Source: Solen grandis
Taxonomy: Eukaryota; Mollusca; Bivalvia; Adapedonta; Solenidae
Reading direction: 5' to 3'
Length of the DNA stretch: 64,000 nucleotides
NCBI GenBank assembly: GCA_021229015.1
Contig: CM037788.1
Location: 43,134,696-43,198,695, forward strand
Positions 32,195 through 43,951 of this stretch are shown one piece after another (positions within the stretch are counted from its first letter, which is position 1; every line of letters begins with the position of its first letter). The notes beneath the pieces were generated by a model, which was not told the DNA's origin, ran no database searches, and was given only the letters and a program-made list of their open reading frames with translations. Made by a program: the position numbers and the translations under genes.

Positions 32195-34485
32195 GTTTCA
32201 TTTTTACATCTTTCCAGTTTTCTACATACTGATGCTGAAGACAGAGGTCATACCGCTTGTTAATACACTCTGTACAAAAACATGATAATCGCCTAGTTCT
32301 GATTGCGCCTCGTTTAACACCGATGACAGAGTGTAGTGCTCTGGTTCCTGGAACTGTCCTTGCATCCCTTTCAGGCCTGTCATGAGAAATTGTAACTCTG
32401 TCAACATACAAAAATGTTCTGCGTTTGTGAAAACATGCACCGTCGTCTGATTGGCCTTTCTTTTCCAATGTTGCATGCACCAAGTCGTAGAACATCTTGG
32501 CATTGGATATGGTGGCAACCTTGTTTTTGACGGACCTGGTGGCTTTTGATTTTAATACACCTGTCTCCCCATCACACCTATTCTTACCATGCCTTGAACC
32601 ATAAAAACATCTCTCTATGGTAATTCCGTAATCGTCAAGGCTACAGCTGACATCCATGAATGGCACCTTAGACTTGTACTGAGCTGCACATCCATCACTT
32701 ATGACATATGCATGTTTGAAGTTGGCATTTCTTGTTACCTTTAGATGATGTATAATTTTCGTCATGAAACAATGAACAGCATGGCTGTCATGCAAAAGAT
32801 CATCTGATATTATATCAATGCATTCGTCTACAATTTCATTGTCCCTGGGACATCTGTATAATGCTATACAAGGGTGGATTGTAACAGAGTCTTTTGCCCA
32901 GTGTGCCCCTTGTATTTCATTTTGTGAAAAACATGTATAGTTCTCTGCAAAATCTATGGTAAGGGATACTGTTTTATCGGGTAAGGATTTGTTCAAGATC
33001 CCAAACTGTACTTGCTGCCATTGTGCCTCAAAAAGATGACGCGATAGAAACTCTACTTCTGTGAGAAGTTCCGAAACTAAATCTGTCGGCGAACCAGACA
33101 CTTCAATTTCTTGTCGCTTATTTATTTCTTTTCCTGTTTTAGGATTAACAGTTTTAACAATATCCCACTTATTCCATTTGACTACCTGGTCATTGGCATT
33201 GGTCAGCGGTTGCAGTTTTTGTCTCAGCACTTCAGTTCCACAGTTACGGCACTGTCTATCAATGCATGTCAATTTATGAAATGCCTCCTCTTCCTGTTTT
33301 TTACATAGACTTTCATTTACAGCAGTGAACTCATCATCAATTTTTAAGTCATTTCTGTTTAATGACTGTGCCAGTTTGTTTATAGTTTTTAATTTTAATT
33401 TTACATTTTCACAATATTCACATAGGCATTGATAGAGTTTTCTGTATTTCTGCGTAAGAACTTGTTTTGGGCGCAATTTGGAAAATTTGTCAAGTGACAT
33501 CTTCTGTTGTGGGTTTACGTCATTCCACCGTGACCATGCAGTCCTCAGAGACATTTGCATAACATGTTTTTGTTCAAGATCTTTTTTAACTACTTTCTTG
33601 TCTGGTACTAAGATAGAATTTGTGTCACTCTGATAAAATTCATGAACTTCCTTCTCTATTTCTGTAGGTATTGCATCCTTCCTGCGTTTTTTCTGGGCCT
33701 CTCGTGTGTACCCTTCTTGGAAATATTTCCTCTTTATACCAGTGGCAGCACACAACATTTTTTTCAGTTTTAACTTGTCAGCAAGACTTTTGGAAAGATT
33801 ACTTAGAAACTCTCTTCTGCGCTTTTTCTGCTTGTCTGACAATCCTTGGAGTGCATCATGTGCCTCTTTTACACAGTTTAGCATTTGGTTAAGATCTTTT
33901 TTGGCAGTGGGTGTTCCAATTCCCTCAGAATCAAGGGCTGCTTTTCTTTTTGGAGTTACATGTGTTGTAAGCCCTTTAATAATTTTTGCATATCTATCGG
34001 GCGTTCTGGGAAGATTTTTTGACACACGATATACAGCTTTCTTGATGGCTACTGGTGACATCAAAGTGTCGGATTTGGCAGATGTAGATGGTGGAATTTG
34101 TTCAATTCTTATTTCTTTCAGTGTTTGGTTACCCCTCTTAATCCTCTTTTGAGCAGCATCCTTTTCTCTAATCCTTCTTTTCTTTTGTGGATGCAAAGCA
34201 GCCCTATACTTCCTTTTGTATTCTGTTTGTTTTTTTCCTTTTTTCAAGTGTCTTTTTTTCTTCCTGCCTCGTTTGTCTAGGGGAAATCTGGTCATTACTC
34301 AAGGATTTCATTTTTTGTCTTTCTCTATAAAGTCTCATTCTAAGTTTGGGCTGTTCAGCATTCTTCTTTCTTTCTTCATCTGTCCATTTGTTTCTTGCAT
34401 CTTTCATGTAAGCAGCATGATTCACTTTTCTGGAGTCTTCTGACTGGACGAGTGCTACTTTAAATTTCCCTTTAGCGGTCTTCAT
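32195..34485 (-). CDS. Main exon of unknown gene with transposase-like core
   Basis: A 700-codon frame runs from 34295 to a phase-1 donor ATGAAAC|GTATCC. An upstream segment (ATG 34485, MKTAKGKFKV, lysine/arginine-rich, RMRLYRERQKM) is in another frame, so there is a break near 34290. After the basic N-terminus come a coiled region, CEYCENVKLK, a zinc-like CIDRQCRNCGTE, then three conserved-looking acidic motifs (TIDFAENYTCF, VISDGCAAQYK, GSRHGKNRCDGETG) and a C-terminal CFCTEC. The spacing of the acidic residues suggests an RNase H-fold, DDE-like nuclease; I recall similar proteins in molluscs and cnidarians but cannot name the family. Confidence 0.65.
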
Positions 34486-36400
34486 TTTAGTTTTTTTTCT
34501 GTAAATAACATGTCTAATTAAGTTTATCTCCTTAGTACCATACATATATTGTAAATATTCCCAAAATAAAACAATTATAAGCTCCTTTAACTTCTTTATA
34601 CTATTAAGATAGAATCTATTACATAATAATGGAATTTATGTTAAAAAGAAAGTTAATGGGGCTTATAATTGTTTTGACATCAATATTTTTTAATGTTTTG
34701 AAATACCATACTGCAAAGTCTATCTTGGATTTAGAAATTTTCTTTTTTAAAAGAACAAAAACATATTATATGCCAACATCTCTCTGAGGACTGTATGGTC
34801 AAGGTGGAATAGTTTATAACTCCAACAAAATTAAAGTTGCTAAGGAGGAGACATAGGACCACCCCCACCCCCAAAAAAACAAAAACAACACCCACCCCGA
34901 CGGACGAACTACACCCCAACCCACATCAAAGTAAAGATTATACTGTGATAACAATGTATCAAATAAAGCAAACATAGAATGTTTCTTGCATATATATATA
35001 TGAACCCAAATTATCAGCTTATTCTCATTTTATCTGATTGTAATTTCACGTAACCAAAGACAGATATCAGTATCTGTCAAGTTACGTGAAACTGATTTTT
35101 TTTTAATGTCATATTCAATAATACAGAAAAACATCGTAAACAGCAATATAAAACTTTTAAATCAGTTTTATTCAACTTCGTAACAAACGTAAAGATTATT
35201 AATTAGTTTAAGTCACTTGAAAACTAATAATTACAATCACGTAACGAATGACAGACAAAAAAATCTGTCCTAGTTACGGAGTGTTTACTTCCGTTTCTGT
35301 ACGATCTGCGCACAACCCTCGGTTTTCCAAAAAATCTCATCAATATTCATAAGATTCTAGGTCACGAACTTATTTTCATACTCTACCGAAACACTGTTTC
35401 ATTGTTTAAAACTTATTTAAACGTTATTTTTCAGTTTCAATCATCATTTTATATATTTTTATGAAATAAAAGTAAATTCACGTAACTTACCAAATTCACG
35501 TAACGACAGGACCGACAAATTTCATCTTCTGCCTATCGGCTGTTCCATCCATCAAAGAATTGCAAACTGCGTTCCATAAATAGATTACCAGGATGTAGCA
35601 GCGCACATGCGCAGTAACAGCAGAAAATGGAAAATTCCACTCGCCAAAAGGTGAAAGAGTAATAACTCCGTAACCGATTTAAGTAGGACAGACATGTCGG
35701 TCACTTTCAATTTCGAATAATATAAACGAAAAAAGACCCCGAAACAGGTTTATTTCACTTCTATAAAAAAAAGATATTTAGTTAAGGTGGTTTATGATGA
35801 AATAAAGGTTATTTTCAATATTGCTTAATTTATATGAAACGTCGATTCCGTGGTACATGAATGACCGACGTTACGTGAAATAACGGGTCAATTTATATAT
35901 CGTTTTTCTAATAATTTGACGAAGTTAATGTGATGAAAAAATAGTTATTTTTCGACAGACACAATGCCTTTTAATACTGGTCGTGATTTAATAGGCTGAT
36001 ATGTTCAATAGGGATGTTAAAAGTAAACTTTAAATTTGGTATGTCCGTTTGTCCTTCTTTTTGAAATAAAAAAATGACGTTTTGGGGTGGTATAGGTCAA
36101 TTTAAAAAAAAAAAAAACACAATTGCACATCAGTTTTATTTATATTATCTCTTTAACATATTGCCATGCCATTAGATTCAATTAGCATTTTCTGAGGTTT
36201 AAAGGGAAATTTATTTGTGGATTTTTTGTTGCTTTGTGCTAAAATGCTGAAGAGCAAATTCAGAGTCATATGCATGTTTATTTGAATGTGGTACTTTGTT
36301 ATTTTAATTCTAATGTAATACCCAATATCCTAAGCACTTAATCTGAATGACTAACTTAAGATATTTAGCAGTCAGCAACCCTCACCTCTGATGTATTACA
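34486..36400. other. 5' flank of the unknown gene
   Basis: A splice acceptor TTATTTACAG at about 34501 suggests a 5' UTR intron. Otherwise AT-rich, with the motif cluster described separately and a poly-A tract near 36102. Confidence 0.4.
35045..35879. promoter_or_regulatory. Cluster of CACGTAAC and GACAGACA motifs upstream of the unknown gene
   Basis: TTCACGTAAC lies at 35045, 35477 and 35495, and reversed at 35081 and 35870; variants lie at 35236, 35273 and 35667. Most have GACAGA or its reverse within 20 bases. The pairs at 35045/35081 and 35236/35273 form inverted repeats with AGACAGAT/ATCTGTC between them. The cluster spans the promoter region of the minus-strand gene starting at 34485. 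It could be subterminal transposase-binding repeats or a transcription-factor array. Confidence 0.55.
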
Positions 36401-36409
36401 GGATTTTTG

Positions 36410-37330
36410 TGTCGCCTGCATAGCATGGCAGACACATAGGGATCACTTTGTCCGTCGTCGTCGGTGTCACACTTTCTTGTCCGGAGCATAACTCGAAAAG
36501 TATTTGAGGTATCACCTTGAAACTTAAAACATGGATAGATCACATTGAGGTGGAGTGCAGTGCACAAGAATGATAACTCTGACTTTCATATTTTCTGAGT
36601 TATTACCCTTTGTTGATTCTGAGATTTTATTTTTGTCCGGACCATAACTCAAAAAGTATTTGAGGTATCACCTTGAAACTTAAAACATGGATAGATCACA
36701 TTGAGGTGGAGTGCAGTGCACAAGAATGATAACTCTGACTTTATATTTTCTGAGTTATTGCCCTTTGTAAATTTTCAGACTTAATTTTTTCCGGGGCATA
36801 TTTTGAAAAGTATTTGAGGTACTGACTTGAAACTTTTTAGGTAGATAAATCACATTGATGTGAAGTGCAATGCTAATGAATGAGAACACTGACTTTCTTT
36901 TTTACTGAGTTATTTCCCTTTGTTGATTTTCAGACTTAATTTTTGTCTGGGGCATAACTCGAAACGTATTTGAGGTGTTGACTTGAAACTTCATAGATCT
37001 CAATGGTTGAGTCAGTACATGAATGATAACTCTTTTTCTCTTTTTCCTTGAGTTATTGCCCTTTGTTGATACTCAGACTTCATTTTTGTCTGGAGCATAA
37101 CACGAAAAGTATTTGAGGTATTACTTTGAAACCTCACAGGTGGAAAGATCTCATGGAGTGCATTGTGCAAGAATGATAACTGTTGTATTTTTGGAGTTAT
37201 TTCCCTTTGTTTATTTTTTTGGATTTAATTCTTGTGTGGTGCATAACTTGTAAAGTATTTGAAGTGTTGCCTTAAACATTTATAGTAGATAGATCTCATT
37301 GGTCTGAGTGCAGTACACAAGAATGATAAC
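36410..37330 (-). repeat. Tandem repeat, about 155-bp unit, six copies
   Basis: GTCCGGAGCATAACTCG-type starts recur at about 36479, 36635, 36790, 36946, 37088 and 37235, each with AAGTATTTGAGGT, GAATGATAACTC and TTATTxCCCTTTGTTGAT. Related sequence in reverse orientation lies at 59390-59800. The outer edge CATAGCATGGCAGACACATA may be an element tip. Confidence 0.75.
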
Positions 37331-38113
37331 TCAATAATGATAATGATGACTACAAACTTGCAACATATATATAATTAATGTCATAAGTGCTTAATGACGT
37401 CATAATTTTTCTTACAGTTAATGTTTTGAATTCATAGTCATTCTGACACTCCTCTGATGAAGACTGTATAGTCGAAAGTGCTCGGGAAAATTATTACATA
37501 TTGCACTGTTTGAATTTTTAAAAAAAAAAAAAATTGGCCAAGTGCAAATAAGGGTTCATTTTTGTGTCTCCAAGAATAAAACATAAATATCACCAAGGAA
37601 AATAATAAAGCAACTTTGAAATGGATGTTTTCTGAAAGGTATGATTGTGATGGTATTGTGGTGAACATTTCAGGTTAATCGGATGATTGGTTCGAAAGTT
37701 ATAGCAGATTGAAAAATGCAAAGAAGTCGAAAATCGCTGTTTTTTGTGTGACATGCACTTTATTACCTTTTTTAATTTTTGAATAAATAAAAATAAATTG
37801 CTTTTTGGGTGGGTTTTAACATGGATGTATCATATGTATCCATATATTTAGTAAAATCACCAACTGATTTTTATCAATAGTTAAAAGTTACATATTGATG
37901 ACATATTTGAAAAAAAGGTCAAGATGTCTCCAAAATCTAAATTTTGAAGTCACCAATATAAAGGTAAATCAGAAATAAGCAAATAATAGGTTTACTTAAT
38001 CAAACAAGACTGAAAATGGTGCAGGTAAGATGTAGCTTCAAATTTTGATCATTTGCTTTGATTAGTTTGCATGTCACACTGCTTGGTTGTATCATTTGCT
38101 ACTATAAAAAATA
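37331..38113. other. Intergenic, nothing recognised
   Basis: AT-rich; short frames only. Confidence 0.4.
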
Positions 38114-38904
38114 TGTCCCAACCATAACGGTTAACACCCTCCTTATGTTTATTGGTAACCTTTATCTTACAGTTATGCTTTGCACTTCTCACAAGCCCTG
38201 TTTTATTTTCCTTGATGCCTATCAGAACTTTTGCATTTCAAGAGATCTTTCAGCCAATCTATGGGAAAGCCCTAAGAGGAAGAAAACGTAATGTCCCAAC
38301 CATAACGGTTCTGTCCCAACCATAACGGTTAAATTCCTCCCCTCTGACATTCATTTAACATCTTTCAAAATTAAAACAGTCGTTTATTTAGTTGTTTTGT
38401 AGTTGTTTAAGTGACACAGGTCAGTCAGAATAATGGTATGTTGAATATTGTTCCTTTTTATTGTAATTCTTAAAATTAATGTTTATTCAGAAAGACAATT
38501 TGCAAACTCAAAACTACAAGCCACATGCTTGTTTAAAGCTTAGATTATGTTACATTCATTAATTCTGCAACAGAAAAAGATATTTTATTTTACTCTCTTT
38601 ATTAAAACTCTGTTTTTTAAGACTTACGCAATGCAGACAGCTACCGTTATGGTTGGGACAATTTTAAAATTGATTCTTGCTAGTTAATATATGGTGTTTG
38701 GTTGCTGTTTCAGACTACGATGGAGAAATTAGTCATTAAAATGAACTTTGGAAGGGACTTAAGGTCCAATAACTTACAAAAGAAAACAACTGTTGTAAAG
38801 AATGTTAAGCTAAGAGACAAAAAAACATATTGTGAAAAATAGAAAAAAAAAAAAAAATACAGTTAAGAAAACAAGAACGGAAGAGAAAAGCTAAGTATTT
38901 TAAA

Positions 38905-39490
38905 CAAGAGGGCCATAGAGGCCCTGGGACGCTCACCTGAGTATTGGGTTACCCAAGGAACATCTGTACTAAAACATTTTGAAATCTGGCCAGTAGCTTT
39001 ATGGAGATAATTCTTAAAGTTTTCATAATTTATTTCTTTCCATTGCACCCAGAGTTCTACTTGGATCAAGTTTATTTTAGCAACTTTTGTGAAGCATCCC
39101 TGCCAAGTTTAATCAAATTCTGTCCAACAGTTTCAGAGGAAATGTCGTTTAAAGTTTTCACTATATACATATAAGGCAAATTAACCCCACCCATGGCAGC
39201 CATGTTTTCTTACGGATCAGAATAATTTTAGCAATCTTGATAGAGGGTTTCCCAAAGAACATCTGTACTAAAACATTTTGAGATCTGGCCAGTAGTTTTG
39301 AAGGAGATGATTTTTAAATATTTCATATTTTTTGCTTCCATGGCAACCAGCGTTCTACATGGATCAAGTTTATTTTAGCAAGTTTAATCAAATTCTGTCC
39401 AGTGGTTTCAGAGGAGATATCATTTAAAGCAAATTGTTGACAACCGACAAAGACATGCAGACGCATGCGCAGGGTGATCCTAATAGCTCA
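38905..39490. mobile_element. Non-autonomous element, AGAGGGCCATAGAGGCCCT tip
   Basis: Starts AACAAGAGGGCCATAGAGGC, then GCTCACCTGAG; the body GAACATCTGTACTAAAACAT and CATGGATCAAGTTTATTTTA is repeated twice, and the far end GACAGACGCATG...AGCTCACC is poorly preserved. Same family as 44070-44455 and 48190-49205. Confidence 0.65.
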
Positions 39491-39781
39491 CCAATAGCTA
39501 AAAACTAAAGGAACTAAAACAGGCTGTTTCAGGTACTGAAAGCCACAAACATGCACCAAATGCTGTTAAAAAAAAATCCACTACAGACCCGTGTGCAACC
39601 TGTGAATGTGCTTGTTAGTTAACAAAATGTTAGGAGGACAGACTGTCTTCATCTTGCAAGAACATGTTGAAAATGTCTTAAAGTTAGTTTATATAGTTCT
39701 AAGTGTTGAAGTATTTTTTAATGTTATGTTAGTTTGATGATGAAATACATCAGAATGATTTATTTCATCAGGAGATATTTA

Positions 39782-39797
39782 GCCTAAATATTTAGGC
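39782..39797. repeat. Perfect 16-bp palindrome
   Basis: GCCTAAATATTTAGGC lies 9 bases before one of the 19-base motifs. Confidence 0.6.
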
Positions 39798-40570
39798 ATA
39801 TAAGTTGTCCCAACCATAACGGTAATTAATGTACTTTAAAATACAAAGTGTACTGGAATCAAAATCAAAATCTTGTTTCAAAGTAGTTGTTCTGATCTAG
39901 AAATGATTTTGCTTAATACTGTAATGATCTGAGCTGGAACTATTATGTGTGAATCAAACATTTATTGTGAAAAGTGTCTTACTGATTGCTGCAATTAACA
40001 TAGATCTACAAGAAGACTTGTGCCATAAATATCAGTGACAATTTCAATGTATTTGAAGACTTTGAACATCATATATTAAATTAATGGTGAAATGAAACAA
40101 CATAAGGCTTGTTAAGATTTACAATTCAGCCTTAAAAACAAGAAGTGTAATATGTCCCAACCATAACGGTTAAACAGAAATTTCGCTACATTTTTGGTTT
40201 GGACGATGTTAAGTAATGCCTTTGAGTATCAAAGCCAGGTTGGTTTTATTTTGAAGGAATTTGATAAAGTTTTTATTTCAAATATTTATTTTAAGTAAAT
40301 GTTCAATTACAATCTAAGAATAAATATTATTAAAGGTGTGTTTCTTTGTATTGTTACATTTTCTGGCATCAAATTGCCATATTTTTTCAAGAATGTAGTT
40401 AATCTAAATGAAATAAAAAAAAATTAAACCCAATTAATTTTAAATTTAAATTTAAAAAAAAAGCATCCTTTCTGCGTTTTTCACTATATTTACTATGAAA
40501 AAGAACTAGCAAAAGCAGTCTCAACAGCAGTTCAGTTTTGGACCTTAATGTCACACTTTATTTGCACTTG

Positions 40571-40576
<6 letters not shown>

Positions 40577-40634
<58 letters not shown>
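40577..40634. repeat. (TA)n(TG)n microsatellite
   Basis: About 21 TA units followed by eight TG units. Confidence 0.95.
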
Positions 40635-40729
40635 ATTTGGTGTTATTTTGTACCTCACAAAATAGATTATGCTTTATCAATAATTTGTCAAAAGATCGAT
40701 TTTCTAGTCAATTTTTTCATCAAACATGC

Positions 40730-40814
40730 TTAAATGCAGGCGACACAAGTGTTCCGAGGAACACCCACATCTAGTTTCTTAACCGGCCCACTGTTTCTTG
40801 AGTTCTTTCGCTTC
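40730..40814 (-). CDS. Last exon of basic-tailed host gene
   Basis: The acceptor TATTTTTTGCAG precedes an exon that completes an Arg codon (AG|G) and reads KRKNSRNSGPVKKLDVG then VPRNTCVACI before TAA. Highly basic, continuing the lysine/arginine run of the previous exon. No known C-terminal domain; the cysteines near the end do not form a standard CaaX box. Confidence 0.6.
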
Positions 40815-40946
40815 CTGCAAAAAATACAATAGCATTTTTATATTTTAAAGGTACTTTTGAAGTGTTTTTTACACAGAGATTCTATGTATTACTTATGGCT
40901 GTTTGTATAAACTCACATGACTTACACTTAACTAAATAACCTAAAA
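40815..40946. other. Intron of host gene, nothing recognised
   Basis: Short AT-rich intronic stretch. Confidence 0.4.
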
Positions 40947-41731
40947 TAACAATCTCACTAAAATCAGATTCAGTATATTTATTCATATTTTGCTAAATGA
41001 ATCTGACAACATCATGTAGAAGGTTCAGATTGACCTTTGTTTAAGCCAATCAAATCAGCGCCTACAAAATCATTAGGTATCCAGGGGAAGTAAGGGCATC
41101 AATGTATCTGAACAAATAACAAGATGGTGTCCTGTTGGGAGAATTACCACACAGTCCTTAGAGTGTCAAATCAACTTCTTTCTGTCCAGGCTCTAATTCT
41201 GTTATCTGGCTCTAATTCTGTTAACGTCCCACCAACAGTAATTCAATCATTTGGAGACTATGCCTATTTGAGACAGATATAGTGCTGCCACATTGCAGTA
41301 TCACGCTGTGGACATGTGGCATGATACCACACCCAGTCACATTATCCTAACACTAGGTCAAACAGTCCTGCAACTACCCTTATATGCTCAGCACCAAGCA
41401 AGGGAGCTATAACAGTACCATTTTTTTACGACTTAAGTATGTCACAACCGGGAATCGAACCCACAACCTCCTGCTCTGGGGTTCGACACTCTAATCACTC
41501 GGCCACTGATGGAACAGCAGTTGTTGAGGCATACATTTTTAATGTCACAGTACCGATTACTTACAATATGAAATTGAGTTTATATATTTTGTAACAGTCA
41601 TTTCAAGTGAAAATGGGAGGAAGCCCCTTTTAAGAATTAGACAATTTTTAAACTCTGAACGAGTGCTACTGATTTAAAAATCTTTTATAAGATCTATATT
41701 ACTTCCCCTCGGTTTGCCATTTCTGCTAAAA
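40947..41731. mobile_element. Foldback element copy 1, interrupted by a SINE
   Basis: CAATCTCACTAAAATCAGAT and AGATTGACCTTTGTTTAAGC...AGCCAATCAAAT match the copy starting at 41732. After the SINE, CAGCAGTTGTTGAGGCAT resumes sequence that also occurs near 53280. Confidence 0.55.
41219..41516 (-). mobile_element. tRNA-derived SINE (reverse copy)
   Basis: Reverse copy of the SINE at 1995: B box GGTTCGATTCCCGG, body TGTGACTGGGTGTGGTATCA and TGCCACATGTCC, ending at TGGTGGGACGTTAACAG. Inserted in foldback element copy 1. Confidence 0.75.
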
Positions 41732-42174
41732 GACAATCTCATTGAAATCAGATTCAGTTTGCTAACTAGATCTGACCACATCACATAGAGGGTCGTTTCA
41801 GATTGACCTTTGTATAAGCCAATCAAATTGGCACCTACCAAATCGTAAGGTATAATATATAATCAGAGAAAGTGACCCCATCAATTTCACAATAGGGTAG
41901 AAAAATGTGCAAGCAGCCAGGTAGCTCAATCAGTAGAGCATTAGAGCCCCGGGTTCAAGTCATGGCCAGGCTGCACATTTTTTTTCCCCTGTGACATTTG
42001 TTTTACCACAGTCAGTTTGAAATTTAATTAATATTTAATTGGTTTTAAAATCAAGCACTAATAACTCCAAGATCAATCTGACGTGACCTTTAATGTGAAA
42101 TTGTCAGATCCTAATTTTGTAAAGAAGAGGAGGGCAAATTAGGATATTATTTTAATGAGACTGCCTTAACAAAC
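41732..42174. mobile_element. Foldback element copy 2 with tRNA-like segment
   Basis: Inverted ends GACAATCTCATTGAAATC and, reversed, GGCAGTCTCATTAAAATA. Inside is AGGTAGCTCAATCAGTAGAG, GGGTTCAAGTC and an acceptor-like GCAGCC/GGCTGC pair (41919-41980), a tRNA-like head lacking an anticodon arm, followed by TTTTTTTTCCCCTGTGACA. A related copy was split by the DIRS element (53320-53462 and 57888-58022). Confidence 0.6.
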
Positions 42175-42596
42175 AGACCTATTTCTTTATGTTGTGTTGT
42201 TCACAGCTTAACATTATAAATGATCATGGGAATCTCTATACCAGGTATCCAAATCCAAGGTAAGCTATATATGCACCTGTTTCCCTGTACCATCGTTGTT
42301 CAGAAGATAATAAATATGTTTGCATAACAACCTCCTGTTTACATATTTTACATGAATAAACAATCGTCTTTGTATTATTTATTTATCATTTTATTATAGA
42401 AGTTGAGACAGCACACAACAAACTATAACTCTGTAATGATGCGTAAGCGGGAAAAAATTATCAATGAAAATACAAGTACTATAAATTAAATGTGTGTTGT
42501 AAGCCTGTGTAGTGCAGCAGTCCACACACCTTTGGCCTGTAATGTTCTAGGTTAATCTAATATATGGGGAATAAAATGATGTTGTGCATTAAAATA
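42175..42596. other. Intron of host gene, nothing recognised
   Basis: AT-rich; no exon or repeat recognised. Confidence 0.4.
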
Positions 42597-43426
42597 CAGC
42601 CGGCACTCGTTATCTCGAATTTCATGGGACCAAAAATAAGACTTCGAGATGTCCGTAATTTGACCAATCTGAAATGAGGTATTTTCGGCTTGTGAACAAG
42701 AAATCTTACCTGTATCATTCTATTAATATTGTGTCGATATCATGAAGAAGATGACACATTTTTGTAGAATATGTAATTAATAAATAATAATCCATAAGTA
42801 GAATATTTTTCTTTATTTATTCAACCGCTTCTTTCTATAAATACAGAAAGGTAAACGAAATAAACAAATAGGGGATCGAAAAAAAACATTAACACAATTT
42901 TAAGCACTTTGCACAACGCCAGATTGCTCAGCGCTCATAGATGGACAAGTAGGTTCTAGAGACATTGTGAATTATGACCTGAGTTTATTCTTCGATAGTA
43001 TTTAAAAAAATCTGGCACATTTTGAGCAAAGATTGTCAAGCACAACGCCTTGTGTTTGGCCATATAATTACCCTGCAAATATTTCGTCAAGACATAATCT
43101 GGTAATTATTGAAAGCCTAAAATCACGATTCGTCATACAGATAGCCCCGTGCAAAGCTAGTGTCACCAGTTTACTGATAGGTGTGAAAAATATCGGCAGG
43201 CTAATTATCGGCTCTGGAATTTGAGATAAACAAACAAATATGCATTGTACTATAGGGCGAGGGTCCAAATTTCTACTTTGAGATAGCAGTAATGTGAAAT
43301 AAATAAATTTTGAGACACACGAAGTTGATGTATATAGACAAAGAAGGGAAAAATCTGGACCAGTAAATTAATTTGACATAGCCGAAATTTCGATATACGC
43401 GAATTGGAGATAACGAGTGCCAACTG
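42597..43426. mobile_element. Non-autonomous pogo/Tigger-type element, 830 bp
   Basis: Tips CAGCCGGCACTCGTTATCTC and, reversed, CAGTTGGCACTCGTTATCTC, flanked by TA on each side (42595-42596 and 43427-43428). Tips of the CAGTxGGCACTCG type occur in Tigger/pogo relatives. Internal frames are short, with no DDE motif. Confidence 0.8.
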
Positions 43427-43951
43427 TATATTCGGCTTTCACACCTAAATGATATACAGTCAGCTCTCGAAAGTTCAAACACCCTCGGGGACAAAAAATA
43501 TGAGAAATAGTGCGGGCAAAGAAAGCAATTTAAATAACAAAATATAAAATATTAGCGCTAAATTACCTATTTTGAAAAATGGTACGCTTCGGTAATGGTA
43601 CGCTTCGTCTATTACCCATGTGAAGTTACCTTTACAGAAAAAGAAGCTTAAACACAGTTGAAATTTCAAAATCCATCAAGGAATGTTCAAGGAATGTCAG
43701 AGTTATTGAGCGGAAACAAAAATGTGTCTATACGACATGGATCCCCCCCCTCTCCCAATTTTTTATTTTTGATATTTTACTAATAAACTAGATTATATAG
43801 AGTCTAAAGCTTTTTAAAAGCCTATTAAGAAAAGAAGCAAGTTTATAATAAGTGCAAAACATTTTCTCAAACTTCTGATTTCATAGGGTTTTAAAAATTA
43901 TCAGAAGTAAAAAGACATGAAGACATTAAAAAATAATATAAAAAATAATAC
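43427..43951. other. Intron; possible broken third pogo-type tip
   Basis: TACAGTCAGCTCTCGAAAGT at 43456 resembles a pogo-type tip next to a TA. GAGAAATAGTGCGGGCAAAG (43502) recurs near 52629. The partner tip was not found. Confidence 0.35.

Larger units (their letters stand above)
29460..35890 (-). mobile_element. Possible DNA transposon enclosing the five-exon gene
   Basis: TTCACGTAAC occurs at 29466 reading inwards and its reverse complement at 35870-35879 reading inwards. Further copies or variants with nearby GACAGACA occur at 29839 and in a cluster from 35045. Symmetric motif clusters around a transposase-like gene are how many DNA transposons are built. However, no clear target duplication was identified, and the motif could instead be a regulatory site. 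Boundaries are approximate. Confidence 0.35.
38114..40171. repeat. Six dispersed copies of a 19-base motif
   Basis: TGTCCCAACCATAACGGTT occurs at 38114, 38292, 38312, 39806 (last base A) and 40153, and reversed at 38642 (last base A). Two copies are one base apart; others are spaced by hundreds of bases with unrelated sequence between. The core AACCATAACGGTT is an imperfect palindrome and contains AACGG, the core of Myb-type sites. Function unknown. Confidence 0.85.

Noticed and set aside
33706..34152. 148-codon plus-strand frame
   Set aside because: Antisense shadow of the lysine-rich coding exon of the unknown minus-strand gene.
34731..34919. Valine/glycine-rich minus-strand frame
   Set aside because: Low-complexity translation of an A/C-rich tract.
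38114..40171. CRISPR-like array of repeated 19-mers
   Set aside because: Spacing ranges from one to about 1100 bases, one copy is inverted, and the genome is eukaryotic.
41919..41985. Functional tRNA gene
   Set aside because: A and B boxes and an acceptor-like pairing are present but the anticodon arm is missing, and the sequence lies inside a repeated element.
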